Assembly (NCBI RefSeq): GCF_028993555.1
Contig: NZ_CP118611.1
Location: 800,001-864,000 of the forward strand
Source: Ensifer adhaerens
GTDB taxonomy: Bacteria > Pseudomonadota > Alphaproteobacteria > Rhizobiales > Rhizobiaceae
Direction: 5' to 3'
DNA: 64,000 nucleotides
The position numbers and the translations under genes are program-made. How positions within the stretch are numbered: position 1 is the first letter of the stretch; every line of letters begins with the position of its first letter. Of the stretch, positions 26,871 through 35,415 are shown piece after piece. The notes beneath the pieces were generated by a model, which was not told the DNA's origin, ran no database searches, and worked only from the letters and a program-made list of their open reading frames with translations.

Positions 26871-27019
26871 AGGTTAGTGTGCACCATCCCGAAAACGTTG
26901 CGGCCGGAATTCCGACCGTCGGCCGCCGTCCGGAGACGCGGCATCGGTCCTTCGGTCCGACCGGTTTGAGGGCGCAATATACGTCGCTGGCGCGACTTGC
27001 TCGGAGGACGGAGACAGTC
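26866..27019. other. oriT: Predicted origin of transfer (oriT)
   Basis: The 154 bp between the divergent traC and traA genes hold the expected oriT. GGGCGCAATATACG at 26970-26983, read on the minus strand as ATTGCGCCCTC, resembles the nic core of RSF1010/Q-type origins. A small hairpin, GTCGC-TGGC-GCGAC (26983-26996), directly follows it. Direct CGGTCC repeats lie at about 26943-26960. TraA is a Q-type (MobA/MobL) relaxase, which agrees with this nic type. Confidence 0.7.
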
Positions 27020-30000
27020 GTGGCGATCATGTTCGTCAGAGCGCAGGTTATCGGCAGGGGAGCGGGACGCAGTATTGTCTCGGCCGCCGCCTACCGCCAT
27101 CGCGCCCGGATGACGGACGAGCAGGCCGGAACGTCCTTCAGCTACCGTGGCGGCGCGTCGGAGCTGGTGCATGAGGAACTGGCGCTGCCGGACGATATCC
27201 CGGGCTGGCTGCGGGCGGCGATGGCGGGGAAGACCGTCGCCGCGGCAAGCGAGGCGTTCTGGAATGCGGTGGATGCGTTTGAGACGCGGGCGGACGCACA
27301 GCTTGCGCGGGAGTTGATCATTGCTTTGCCGGAAGAGCTGACGCGAGCGGAGAATACCGCGCTCGTTCGTGAATTTGTCCGCGACAACTTCACGTCGAAA
27401 GGAATGATCGCCGACTGGGTGTTTCACGACAAGGACGGCAATCCACATATCCATCTGATGACGGCGCTCAGGCCCCTCACGGAGGAGGGGTTTGGGCCGA
27501 AGAAGGTGCCGGTCCTGGGCGATGACGGGGAGCCGTTGCGTGTCGTCACGCCGAACAGGCCGAACGGCAAGATCGTCTACAAGCTCTGGGCCGGCGACAA
27601 GGAAACCATGAAGGCATGGAAGGTCGCCTGGTCGGAAACGGTCAACCGTCACCTGGCGCTGGCCGGCCATGAGATCCGTCTCGACGGCCGCTCCTATGCT
27701 GAGCAAGGCCTCGAAGGGATCGCACAGAAACACCTCGGTCCGGAGAAGGCGGCGCTCGCGCGCAAGGGTGTCGAGATGTATTTCGCGCCGGCTGATCTGG
27801 CGCGGCGGCAGGAGATGGCCGACCGGCTGCTTGCCGATCCGGAGCTTCTCCTCAAGCAGCTCGGCAACGAACGCTCCACCTTTGATGAGCGCGATATCGC
27901 CAAGGCGCTGCACCGCTATGTCGACGATCCAGTGGACTTCGCCAATATCCGCGCGCGGCTTATGGTTTCGGGCGATCTCGTGTTGCTGAAGCCGCAGCAG
28001 GTCGACACCCAAACGGGCAAGGCGACAGAGCCGGCGGTGTTCACCACGCGGAAAATCCTGCGCCTCGAATATGATATGGCGCAGTCTGCCGAGGTTCTGT
28101 CAGTGCGAACGGGCTTCGCCGTCTGCGCTGCCAAGGTCTCCGCCGCCGTCCGAAGCATTGAAACGGCCGATCCGGAAAAGTCCTTCAGGCTCGATTCCGA
28201 GCAGGTCGATGCCGTTCGTCATGTCACGCGTGACGACGGCATCGCCGCCGTCGTTGGTCTTGCGGGGGCGGGCAAGTCGACGCTGCTTGCTGCCGCACGC
28301 GTTGCCTGGGAAAGCGAGAGCCGGCGGGTGATCGGCGGGGCCCTTGCCGGCAAGGCCGCCGAAGGGTTGGAGGACAGTTCCGGCATCCGGTCGCGCACGC
28401 TGGCTTCGTGGGAATTAGCTTGGGCCGCTGAGCGTGAGCAGCTCAGCCGTGGCGATGTGCTGGTGATCGACGAGGCCGGCATGGTCTCCTCGCAGCAGAT
28501 GGCGCGCGTCCTGAGAATTGCCGAGCAGGCAGAAGCGAAGGTCGTGCTCGTCGGTGACGCAATGCAGCTACAACCGATCCAAGCGGGTGCGGCGTTCAGG
28601 GCAATCACAGAACGGATCGGCTTTGCGGAACTTGCCGGTGTGCGCCGCCAGCGTGATGCGTGGGCGCGCGAGGCATCCCGACTATTCGCCCGCGGCAAGG
28701 TCGAAGAGGGCCTCGACGCCTACGCCCAGCAGGGCCGTATTGTCGAGACCGAAACCCGGGCCGAGATCATCGACCGCATGGTTGCCGATTGGGCCGATGC
28801 CCGTCGTCAACTGCTGCACAAATCGGCTGCGGGCGAACGTGCGGAACGTCTTCGCGGTGACGAACTGCTTGTTCTCGCCCACACCAACAATGACGTTCGG
28901 AAGCTGAACGAGGCCTTACGCAAGGTTATGATCGACGAGAGCGCGCTGACAGGAGCGCGGCAATTCCAGACGGCACGTGGACTTCGCGAGTTTGCCGCCG
29001 GCGACCGGGTCATTTTCCTCGAAAACGCCCGCTTCCTCGAACCGCGCGCAAGGCGGCTTGGTCCCCAATATGTGAAGAACGGTATGCTTGGCACGGTCAT
29101 TTCGACTGGCGACAAACGCGTAGACGCGCTGCTGACGGTGCATCTCGATAATGGCCGCGACGTCGTGATCAGCGAGGACAGCTACCGCAATGTCGATCAT
29201 GGCTATGCCGCGACCATCCATAAATCTCAAGGCTCGACCATCGATCGGACCTTCGTGCTCGCCACCGGAATGATGGACCGGCATCTGACCTATGTGGCGA
29301 TGACCCGGCATCGGAACCGCGCCGATCTCTACGCTGCGCGGGAGAATTTTGAACCGAAGCCGGAATGGGGGCGCAGGCCGCGTGTCGATCACGCATCCGG
29401 CGTCACCGGTGAATTGGTGGACACCGGGTGGGCCAAGTTCCGGCCGCAGGATGGTGATGCAAAGGAAAGCCCGTACGCCGATGTTAAGACGGACGACGGA
29501 ACCGTTCACCGACTTTGGGGCGTGAGCCTGCCAAAGGCACTTGAGCAGGGTGGAATCTCAACAGGCGATACCGTGACGCTCCGCAAAGATGGCGTCGAAA
29601 CGGTCACGGTAAAGGTGTCCGTCATAGATGAAGAGACCGGCAAGAAGCGCCTCGAGGAACGTCAGGTCGAGCGCAACGTCTGGACTGGAACCCAAGTCGA
29701 AACTGCCGATGCGCGCAAGGCTAGGATTGAGCAAGAAAGCCATCGGCCGAATGTGTTCAAGCGGCTTGTTGAGCGCCTTGGACGATCTGGCGCCAAGACA
29801 ACGACGCTCGATTTCGAAAGCGAGGAAGGCTATCGGGAGCATGTCCGTGATTTTGCCCGGCGGCGCGGCATCGAGACGCTCGCCCGGGTCACTTTGGAAT
29901 TAGAGGAGGTCGCGGTGCGACGGTCGGCGTGGCTTGCGGAGAAGCGGTCGCAGCTGGCGAAGATCTGGGAGAGGGCGAGCATTGCGCTCGATTTCGCGAT

Positions 30001-31627
30001 CGAACGGGAACGGAGCGTCTCCTACAGGGAGGAACGCAGAGAAGCCTTCGCCGCCGGTAACCCGTTGGGTGGGAACTATTTGATTCCACCCGCCACCGAA
30101 TTCCCCCGCAGCGTTGAAGAGGATGCGCGTCTTGCGCAGCTCTCCTCGGAACGGTGGAAGGAGCGGGAGGAAATACTTCGGACAGTGCTGCAGAAAATCT
30201 ATCGCGACCCCGATGGCGCGCTGTCGGCGCTCAACGCTCTGGCGTCGGGTGCGGGCGTCGAGCCGCGCAAGATTGCAGAAGATCTTGCCCTGGCGCCCGA
30301 CCGCCTTGGCCGCCTGTGCGGATCCAATCTGATGATCGATGGCCGCGCCGCCCGCGACGAGCGCAACGCTGCCATGGCCGCCTTATCGGAGCTGCTGCCG
30401 TTGGCGCGCGCGCACGCAACCGAGTTCCGCAGGCAGGCCGAGCGCTTCGCCATCCGCGAGCGACAGCGGCGCGCTGATATGTCATTGTTCATTCCCGCGC
30501 TTTCGAAACAGGCGATGGCGCGTCTCGTCGAAGTCGAGGCGGTCCGGGAGCGCGGCGGGGCCGATGCCTACAAGACTGCCTTCGCCTATGCCGTGGAGGA
30601 CCATTTGCTTGTTCAGGAGGTCAAGGCCGTCAACGAGGCTTTGACCACACGCTTTGGCTGGTCTGCCTTCACCGCGAAGGCCGATCCGATCGCCGAGCGA
30701 AATGTTGCCGAGCGCATGCCGGCAGATCTCACCACTGACCACCGTGAAACGCTAGTGCGCCTGTTCGAGGGGGTCAGGCGTTTCAGCGACGAGCAGCATT
30801 TCGCAGAAAAGCAGGATCGCTCGAAAATCGTCGCCGGCGCAAGTGTCGAGTTCAGAAAGGAGACAGTGCCCCTGTTGCCCATGCTTGCCGCCGTCACGGA
30901 GTTCAAGACATCGATTGCCGATGAAGCGCGGGAAAGGGCGCTTGCCGTTCCCCATTACAATCATCATCGCGCCGTCCTCGCCGAGGCGGCAGTGCGCATC
31001 TGGCGCGATCCGGCCGGCGCGGTCGCCAAGATCGAGGAGCTTGTCGTGAAGGGCTTTGCCGGCGAGCGGGTTGCCGCAGCCGTCAGCAACGATCCGGCGG
31101 CCTATGGCGCGCTGCGTGGCTCCGATCGCATCATTGACAAGTTGCTTGCTGTCGGCCGCGAGCGGAAGGCGGCGCTTCAGGCTCTGCCCGAAGCGACAAG
31201 CCGTGTCCGTTCCCTCGGAGCGTCTTATGCCGCTGCGCTTGAGGCTGAAACCCAGGCTATTGCCGACGAGCGCCGGCGTATGGCGGTCGCTATTCCCGGT
31301 CTGTCGCAGCAGGCTGAGGGCGCGCTGCGGCAGTTGACGACCGAGATGAAGAAGAGGGAGGGCAAGATCGAGATTGCCGCGGGTTTTCTCGATCCGCGCA
31401 TCGCCCAAGAATTCGTCTCCGTCAGCCGGGCGCTCGACGAGCGCTTCGGCAGAAACGCCATCCTGCGTGGCGAGAAGGACGTCATCAATCGCGTGTCGCC
31501 GGTGCAGCGCCGCGCGTTGGAGGCGATGCGGGATCGGCTGCAGGTCTTGCAGCAGACGGTTCGCGTGCAGGGCAGTCAGGAGATCATTTCGGAGCGTGAG
31601 CGGCGCGTCATCGACCGCGCCCGTTGA
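27020..31627 (+). CDS. traA: TraA relaxase-helicase of Ti/rhizobial plasmids
   Basis: A 1535-residue protein. The relaxase domain (about 1-240) opens with VAIMFVRAQVIGRGAGRS and the AAAYRHRARM motif and has the metal-binding triad in FHDKDGNPHIHLM near residue 135. A RecD/TraI-like helicase follows: Walker A GLAGAGKST (about 411), Walker B VLVIDEAGM (about 480), HGYAATIHKSQGST (about 727) and YVAMTRHRNR. The last 600 residues are mostly helical. It nicks oriT, stays bound to the strand and unwinds the plasmid for transfer. GTG 27020 is chosen because GGAG sits 6 nt upstream and the product then starts like known TraA; ATG 27029 is three codons later. It is full length. Confidence 0.96.
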   Translation: MAIMFVRAQVIGRGAGRSIVSAAAYRHRARMTDEQAGTSFSYRGGASELVHEELALPDDIPGWLRAAMAGKTVAAASEAFWNAVDAFETRADAQLARELIIALPEELTRAENTALVREFVRDNFTSKGMIADWVFHDKDGNPHIHLMTALRPLTEEGFGPKKVPVLGDDGEPLRVVTPNRPNGKIVYKLWAGDKETMKAWKVAWSETVNRHLALAGHEIRLDGRSYAEQGLEGIAQKHLGPEKAALARKGVEMYFAPADLARRQEMADRLLADPELLLKQLGNERSTFDERDIAKALHRYVDDPVDFANIRARLMVSGDLVLLKPQQVDTQTGKATEPAVFTTRKILRLEYDMAQSAEVLSVRTGFAVCAAKVSAAVRSIETADPEKSFRLDSEQVDAVRHVTRDDGIAAVVGLAGAGKSTLLAAARVAWESESRRVIGGALAGKAAEGLEDSSGIRSRTLASWELAWAAEREQLSRGDVLVIDEAGMVSSQQMARVLRIAEQAEAKVVLVGDAMQLQPIQAGAAFRAITERIGFAELAGVRRQRDAWAREASRLFARGKVEEGLDAYAQQGRIVETETRAEIIDRMVADWADARRQLLHKSAAGERAERLRGDELLVLAHTNNDVRKLNEALRKVMIDESALTGARQFQTARGLREFAAGDRVIFLENARFLEPRARRLGPQYVKNGMLGTVISTGDKRVDALLTVHLDNGRDVVISEDSYRNVDHGYAATIHKSQGSTIDRTFVLATGMMDRHLTYVAMTRHRNRADLYAARENFEPKPEWGRRPRVDHASGVTGELVDTGWAKFRPQDGDAKESPYADVKTDDGTVHRLWGVSLPKALEQGGISTGDTVTLRKDGVETVTVKVSVIDEETGKKRLEERQVERNVWTGTQVETADARKARIEQESHRPNVFKRLVERLGRSGAKTTTLDFESEEGYREHVRDFARRRGIETLARVTLELEEVAVRRSAWLAEKRSQLAKIWERASIALDFAIERERSVSYREERREAFAAGNPLGGNYLIPPATEFPRSVEEDARLAQLSSERWKEREEILRTVLQKIYRDPDGALSALNALASGAGVEPRKIAEDLALAPDRLGRLCGSNLMIDGRAARDERNAAMAALSELLPLARAHATEFRRQAERFAIRERQRRADMSLFIPALSKQAMARLVEVEAVRERGGADAYKTAFAYAVEDHLLVQEVKAVNEALTTRFGWSAFTAKADPIAERNVAERMPADLTTDHRETLVRLFEGVRRFSDEQHFAEKQDRSKIVAGASVEFRKETVPLLPMLAAVTEFKTSIADEARERALAVPHYNHHRAVLAEAAVRIWRDPAGAVAKIEELVVKGFAGERVAAAVSNDPAAYGALRGSDRIIDKLLAVGRERKAALQALPEATSRVRSLGASYAAALEAETQAIADERRRMAVAIPGLSQQAEGALRQLTTEMKKREGKIEIAAGFLDPRIAQEFVSVSRALDERFGRNAILRGEKDVINRVSPVQRRALEAMRDRLQVLQQTVRVQGSQEIISERERRVIDRAR

Positions 31628-32061
31628 ATTAGCGGAGCGCATTGAAGAAGGCAGAAGGAGAAGCGCAAGCTGAACATGAACCCTTTACGATCGATCGGCC
31701 GTACTGAGATCGCCACCGGGCGGTCATCAAGGATCAGATTGCGTTAGCCAACTTCACCGTAACGCTGAAGAGATGACCAAGCCCGGCATGCGCGACGTTG
31801 GTGGCCTGGTTTGCAGATTGTGTCAAAGGGGGTATTTGCGTCAGCGCTCATGCTGAAGCGGGCATTTCGCGCGGCGGTCGCCATCTTACGATCCTCGCGC
31901 ACATCGGCGCCATTGTGCACCGGAACACGATCTATCTCGGCCGCACCGCCGCCCGAGCACAGCGAAGGATGTTCCGAATTGCTGAACATTCCTTGCCACT
32001 GAGTTGGGAGCATCAATCTCGCCGGCATCTATTCCCAGGAAAAGCGGCAAGGTTTCAGGCC
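31628..32061. other. Intergenic region, no supported gene
   Basis: About 430 bp after traA. The traF-traB genes that follow traA on quorum-regulated plasmids are absent. Frames on both strands show no family character. Confidence 0.4.
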
Positions 32062-32344
32062 TTAGTACCTCTGCACAGAGGATTTGACGGGTTGGTTGGG
32101 TTGCAGCGCGGGTAGGCTGGCGTGATTGACGAGCAGTGCGATGCTTCGGGCCACGCCGGGTTTCCTTCGGATTAAGCCGGCCCGCTCGAGGGTGAGCATC
32201 ATTTGGTGGACAGATGGTGGGGGGGACGCCGAAATAGCGTTGCAGGTCACGCTCGGCCGGCGCACGTTCGTTGATCTGGCTATAGGCCCAGATGAAGGCG
32301 AGGTACTGGCCCTGCTCTTCGGTGAAGCGGGGTGGCGCTGCCAA
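32062..32344 (-). pseudogene. LexA-like winged-helix protein disrupted in a C7 run
   Basis: The frame from TTG 32344 reads AAPPRFTEEQGQYLAFIWAY...LQRYFGV and is then lost. At 32219-32225 the minus strand has seven C; removing one restores PPPSVHQMMLTLERAGLIRRK-PGVARSI and an intact end near 32062. The joined protein would be about 94 residues: the LexA DNA-binding-like domain found in many rhizobial plasmid proteins. The break is either a real pseudogene, a switchable homopolymer, or a sequencing error. It lies just before the toxin-antitoxin pair. Confidence 0.72.
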
Positions 32345-32415
32345 CTGCCCGTCAAGTAATTGATTCGATCATGTTTGGAGGCGTACCATCGGACCAGAGA
32401 CGTCTGGGGCAGAAG

Positions 32416-32805
32416 TCACCACAATCGGCTAATATCCGGGAGCGTGTCGAAAACTTCGTCCGCTGAAATCAGCGGGATTCCAAGAGCGAGCGTGGTCGCC
32501 GCCAGCAATCGGTCGAATGGGTCGCGATGCTCCCAGGCGAGGGTCGCCCCTTTTAAACACACTTCCGGCGCCAATGCCGCAACTCTGCCACCCTGTTCAG
32601 CCAGCAAGCTCGGCAAGTCATTGATGAATGGTTCCATCTCCGGCCACTTGCCGATACGGACTTTCTGCCCAATCTCGAAGAAACTGATGGGGCTGACAAA
32701 AACGCTGTCAGCCTCCGTGATGAGAGCGGTTGCCTTGGTGGACAGGCGCATATCGCCCGTTAGTGACCATGCCCAAGCATGGGTATCCAGAAGCACAGCT
32801 GTCAC
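32416..32805 (-). CDS. PIN-domain toxin (VapC-like)
   Basis: A PIN-fold ribonuclease of about 129 residues. The N-terminal strand AVLLDTHAWAW carries the first catalytic Asp, SPISFFEIGQKV the conserved Glu, and HRDPFDRLLAATTLALGIPLISAD the C-terminal acidic residues. The GTG start at 32805 overlaps the antitoxin stop in a GTGTGA arrangement; an in-frame ATG at 32820 would overlap more. It probably cleaves RNA when the antitoxin is lost. The gene order antitoxin-toxin and overlap are normal for type II systems. Confidence 0.9.
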   Translation of the reverse strand: MTAVLLDTHAWAWSLTGDMRLSTKATALITEADSVFVSPISFFEIGQKVRIGKWPEMEPFINDLPSLLAEQGGRVAALAPEVCLKGATLAWEHRDPFDRLLAATTLALGIPLISADEVFDTLPDISRLW

Positions 32806-33035
32806 ACCGCGCCTTCCCAAAGAGCGAGTTCATCTTCACTCATCGGCTTAAAGAAATCCGGTCCCTGCCCTGTGACCTTGCCCTTCAGCAGCCCGACGGT
32901 GAACTTGCTTTGTGGAATAGCAACGATCCGGGCAACAGGGGTCTTGCCCTTCGCGATGACAACTTCTTCGCCAGCCTTTGCCGCCTCGATGAGTTTGGAC
33001 AGATTCGTTTTGGCGTTATGGATTGTAACTTGCAT
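32802..33035 (-). CDS. Phd/YefM-family antitoxin
   Basis: A 77-residue protein with the Phd fold: MQVTIHNAKTNLSKLIEAA (DNA-binding N-terminus), GEEVVIAKGKTPVARIV and a C-terminal toxin-neutralising tail ending DELALWEG. GGAAC lies upstream of the ATG. It binds the adjacent PIN toxin and represses the shared promoter. The pair may stabilise the plasmid by killing or arresting plasmid-free cells. Confidence 0.92.
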   Translation of the reverse strand: MQVTIHNAKTNLSKLIEAAKAGEEVVIAKGKTPVARIVAIPQSKFTVGLLKGKVTGQGPDFFKPMSEDELALWEGAV

Positions 33036-33427
33036 GGGAGTTCCGTTTAGCTAACTTGGCTATACTTAGTGCATTTGCCTCTGAGAATCCAGTCTCATCG
33101 CGTGGAGCGCGAGCGAGGGCTGCGAATTCAATAGAGCCCGATGCCGTGCGCGCTATCTGTCGCAAAGCCCTTTCTCATCGATTGCCGTGTTCACGTTACA
33201 TCAGAGTGAGGCGGTAATGTATGATTTTAAATGCACTTTCTGATTTCGAAGATTTGCCGCAGAGACGTCTGATGGTGGCGAGGATATTGTCTGCCGTCGG
33301 GGACCGAAAATGGGGCTATGCGGGAAAGGGCGCTTTGCCAGAACTGCGAACCCGTGCGGACAACCATGCTGAGCGACTAAAGGGTACCCGCAAAGGTCCA
33401 AGGCGGGCCACCGCTTGCGCGGCATCC
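33036..33427. other. Intergenic region, no supported gene
   Basis: About 390 bp containing the antitoxin promoter at the left. No further coding segment is supported. Confidence 0.4.
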
Positions 33428-33745
33428 TTACATCGCGCCGAAAGGCACGCTGCCGGCCGAGTGCCACTCAACGTTTTCACCTGAAAACTTCGCGACGGCG
33501 CACAGGCTTCCCAGCAGAAGTGTCCTGATGCCATAGAAGGTGATGGTGTCCTGCGCGTCGACTTGGAGGTGCAGACCTTCATCCGTCAGCCTCAGGATCG
33601 CACGCGCGTCGCCGAAGTCGAGCAACCTATCGGCGCCCATATCGTCGATCGAGCGGCAATAGTCTCCGGAACGCGCGCAGACCGTTTCCGCGACCCGTTC
33701 CGGATGCGGGACCGGTACGTAGGCTTGGGCGGTGTGCTTGTACAT
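33428..33745 (-). CDS. DUF2218 domain-containing protein
   Basis: A 105-residue protein. Its sequence follows the DUF2218 plan: a basic N-terminal helix (VPHPERVAETVCARSGDY), then LDFGDARAILRLTDEGLHLQVDAQDTITFYGIRTLLLG, with alternating strands of a small alpha/beta fold. The start at 33745 is preceded by GGAGG at a somewhat long spacing of 12 nt; the frame extends to 33952 but without family-like sequence. Function is unknown; relatives are often near siderophore or metal genes. It is divergent from the LuxI gene with 254 bp between. Confidence 0.6.
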   Translation of the reverse strand: MYKHTAQAYVPVPHPERVAETVCARSGDYCRSIDDMGADRLLDFGDARAILRLTDEGLHLQVDAQDTITFYGIRTLLLGSLCAVAKFSGENVEWHSAGSVPFGAM

Positions 33746-33999
33746 TGAAATTCGTGGCCTCCAATCTGCGCCATCCAAGCCCGGAAATCGGCTCTTCGGC
33801 GGCTCCGCGCCCTGTTGCTTCACGTGTGGATTCGCACCTATTTCGGCGGTGCGACGCAGTTCGCTCGTCATCGAACTACTCACATCTGCGATATTCATGC
33901 ACGGTTGGGGCGAGCACACGACTGCTGATTCTATTAGTCGTCCGAGCGGCAAAACTCGTGTCCAGTAGCCAGCGACGGAGATTTCTTCGGAGATTGGTG

Positions 34000-34605
34000 A
34001 TGGAGATACTGGATGTACCTGCCGCAGGGCGCGGAGAATTTGCGGACCTGATCGACTCGATGCATCGGTTGCGTGCCCGCGTCTTTGGCGACAGGCTGGG
34101 CTGGGATGTAGACATAAGGGACGGTCGTGAATCCGATGCTTACGATCAATTCAATCCTACCTATATCCTGGCTGTCACGGCCACGCGTGCGGTAGCGGGT
34201 TGCGCGAGGCTTCTCCCTGCCACCGGGCCGACGATGCTCGCCAATACCTTCCCGCAACTCCTCTCATCGCGACGGCTGGACGCTCACGCGGGCATGGTCG
34301 AAAGCTCGCGCTTTTGTGTCGACACTGCGCTCGACGAAGGCAGGACGCAGGGGCATCTCCACAGGACCACGCTGAAGATGTTCGCCGGCATCATCGAGTG
34401 GTCGATGGCGAACGGCTACCGCGAGGTCGTCACGGCCACTGACTTGCGTTTCGAGCGCATTCTGAAACGCGCTGAGTGGCCAATGCGGCGCCTTGGCCGG
34501 CCGTGCTCCATTGGCAACACGATGGCCGTAGCAGGAGTTCTTTCTGCAGATGTCGGAAGTCTCACTCGGATTCGTGCTGTGATCAACAACAGACGTAAAG
34601 CCTAA
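34000..34605 (+). CDS. LuxI-family N-acyl-homoserine-lactone synthase
   Basis: A 201-residue protein with LuxI landmarks: MHRLRARVFGDRLGW (conserved Arg, Phe29, Trp35), the acidic pair in ESDAYDQFNP, ARLLPATGPTMLANTFPQL (Arg70), and ESSRFCVD (Glu101, Arg104). These form the S-adenosylmethionine and acyl-carrier pockets, and the enzyme would make an acyl-homoserine lactone signal. GGAG lies 8 nt upstream of ATG 34000; the frame extends to 33745 with unrelated sequence. No luxR gene is adjacent. It is followed after 13 bp by an OmpR-type regulator and forms a likely three-gene operon. Acyl chain length cannot be told. Confidence 0.92.
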   Translation: MEILDVPAAGRGEFADLIDSMHRLRARVFGDRLGWDVDIRDGRESDAYDQFNPTYILAVTATRAVAGCARLLPATGPTMLANTFPQLLSSRRLDAHAGMVESSRFCVDTALDEGRTQGHLHRTTLKMFAGIIEWSMANGYREVVTATDLRFERILKRAEWPMRRLGRPCSIGNTMAVAGVLSADVGSLTRIRAVINNRRKA

Positions 34606-34618
34606 AGAGGAGAAGTCT

Positions 34619-35380
34619 TTGAGTTCAGCGCGGCGCCAGATCCTGATTGGTTCGACCGATCCAGATTACTACTTGCTGCTCGTCCATATCCTGGAATCCG
34701 AGGGATATCAGGTCATTCTTGGTTCCGGGGTCGAGGAGATTGTCCATCTTGCAGGCGAGTACGATGTCGGAGCCATCCTTCTCGATTGTCGATCGGGAGA
34801 AGATTGGGCTCCTGCAGCCTGTGTAAAGCTGAAACAGGAGCCGCGGACATTCGGGATCACGACGGTCGGATTGATTGGACCTGGTGCGGAAAGTCGGTTT
34901 ATCGATCTGCTGAAGGCCGGTATTGACGAGAATTTCGTAAGACCGATTGCTCCTTCCAAGCTACTCAGCTTCCTTTGCGACCGTATCCTCCTTCCGCACG
35001 CGTCGGGTCCAATGGCGAGCGACGGTCATATTCTCGCCTGTGCAGGAATTGAACTGAATACCAACAGGCACAGCGTCAGGCGTTTGGGCATCAACGTCCA
35101 CTTGGGACCGATCGAATTCCGATTGCTTCAGTTCCTGATGGAGAACCGCGAGCAGACGTGCAGTCGCGCACAACTCATCGAAGCTGGTTGGCCCGAGCGT
35201 CGTTTCGTCGACCTCAAGACGGTCAATGTCCATATTGGTCGACTGCGCAAGGCGCTTAGCGTGGCCGGTGGCCCTGATCTCATCCGAACGGTTCGATCGT
35301 CCGGCTACATGCTCGATGGTTCCAGTCAGGAGCAATCGCAGCACAAGGCGGATCGGCCGGGCGAAGGGACCGGCGACTAG
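34619..35380 (+). CDS. OmpR/PhoB-family regulator with degenerate receiver
   Basis: A 253-residue protein with a TTG start; AGGAG lies 7 nt upstream. The receiver domain (1-120) keeps Asp56 (AILLDCRSG) but the acidic pocket pair is Ser12-Thr13 and the conserved Lys is replaced (ENFVRPIAP), so normal phosphorylation is doubtful. The C-terminal winged helix (about 140-235) is intact: LGPIEFRLLQFLMENREQTCSRAQLIEAGW and VNVHIGRLRKAL...IRTVRSSGYML. It is co-transcribed with the LuxI gene, which is unusual, and probably a phosphorylation-independent DNA-binding regulator of this or linked loci. No histidine kinase is nearby. Confidence 0.88.
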   Translation: MSSARRQILIGSTDPDYYLLLVHILESEGYQVILGSGVEEIVHLAGEYDVGAILLDCRSGEDWAPAACVKLKQEPRTFGITTVGLIGPGAESRFIDLLKAGIDENFVRPIAPSKLLSFLCDRILLPHASGPMASDGHILACAGIELNTNRHSVRRLGINVHLGPIEFRLLQFLMENREQTCSRAQLIEAGWPERRFVDLKTVNVHIGRLRKALSVAGGPDLIRTVRSSGYMLDGSSQEQSQHKADRPGEGTGD

Positions 35381-35415
35381 GACAGCATCCCGGCTGACGA
35401 AAAGGAACATCTGTC

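Noticed and set aside
33746..33999. lux/tra box upstream of the LuxI gene
   Set aside because: No 18-20 bp palindrome of tra-box type could be seen between 33746 and 33999.
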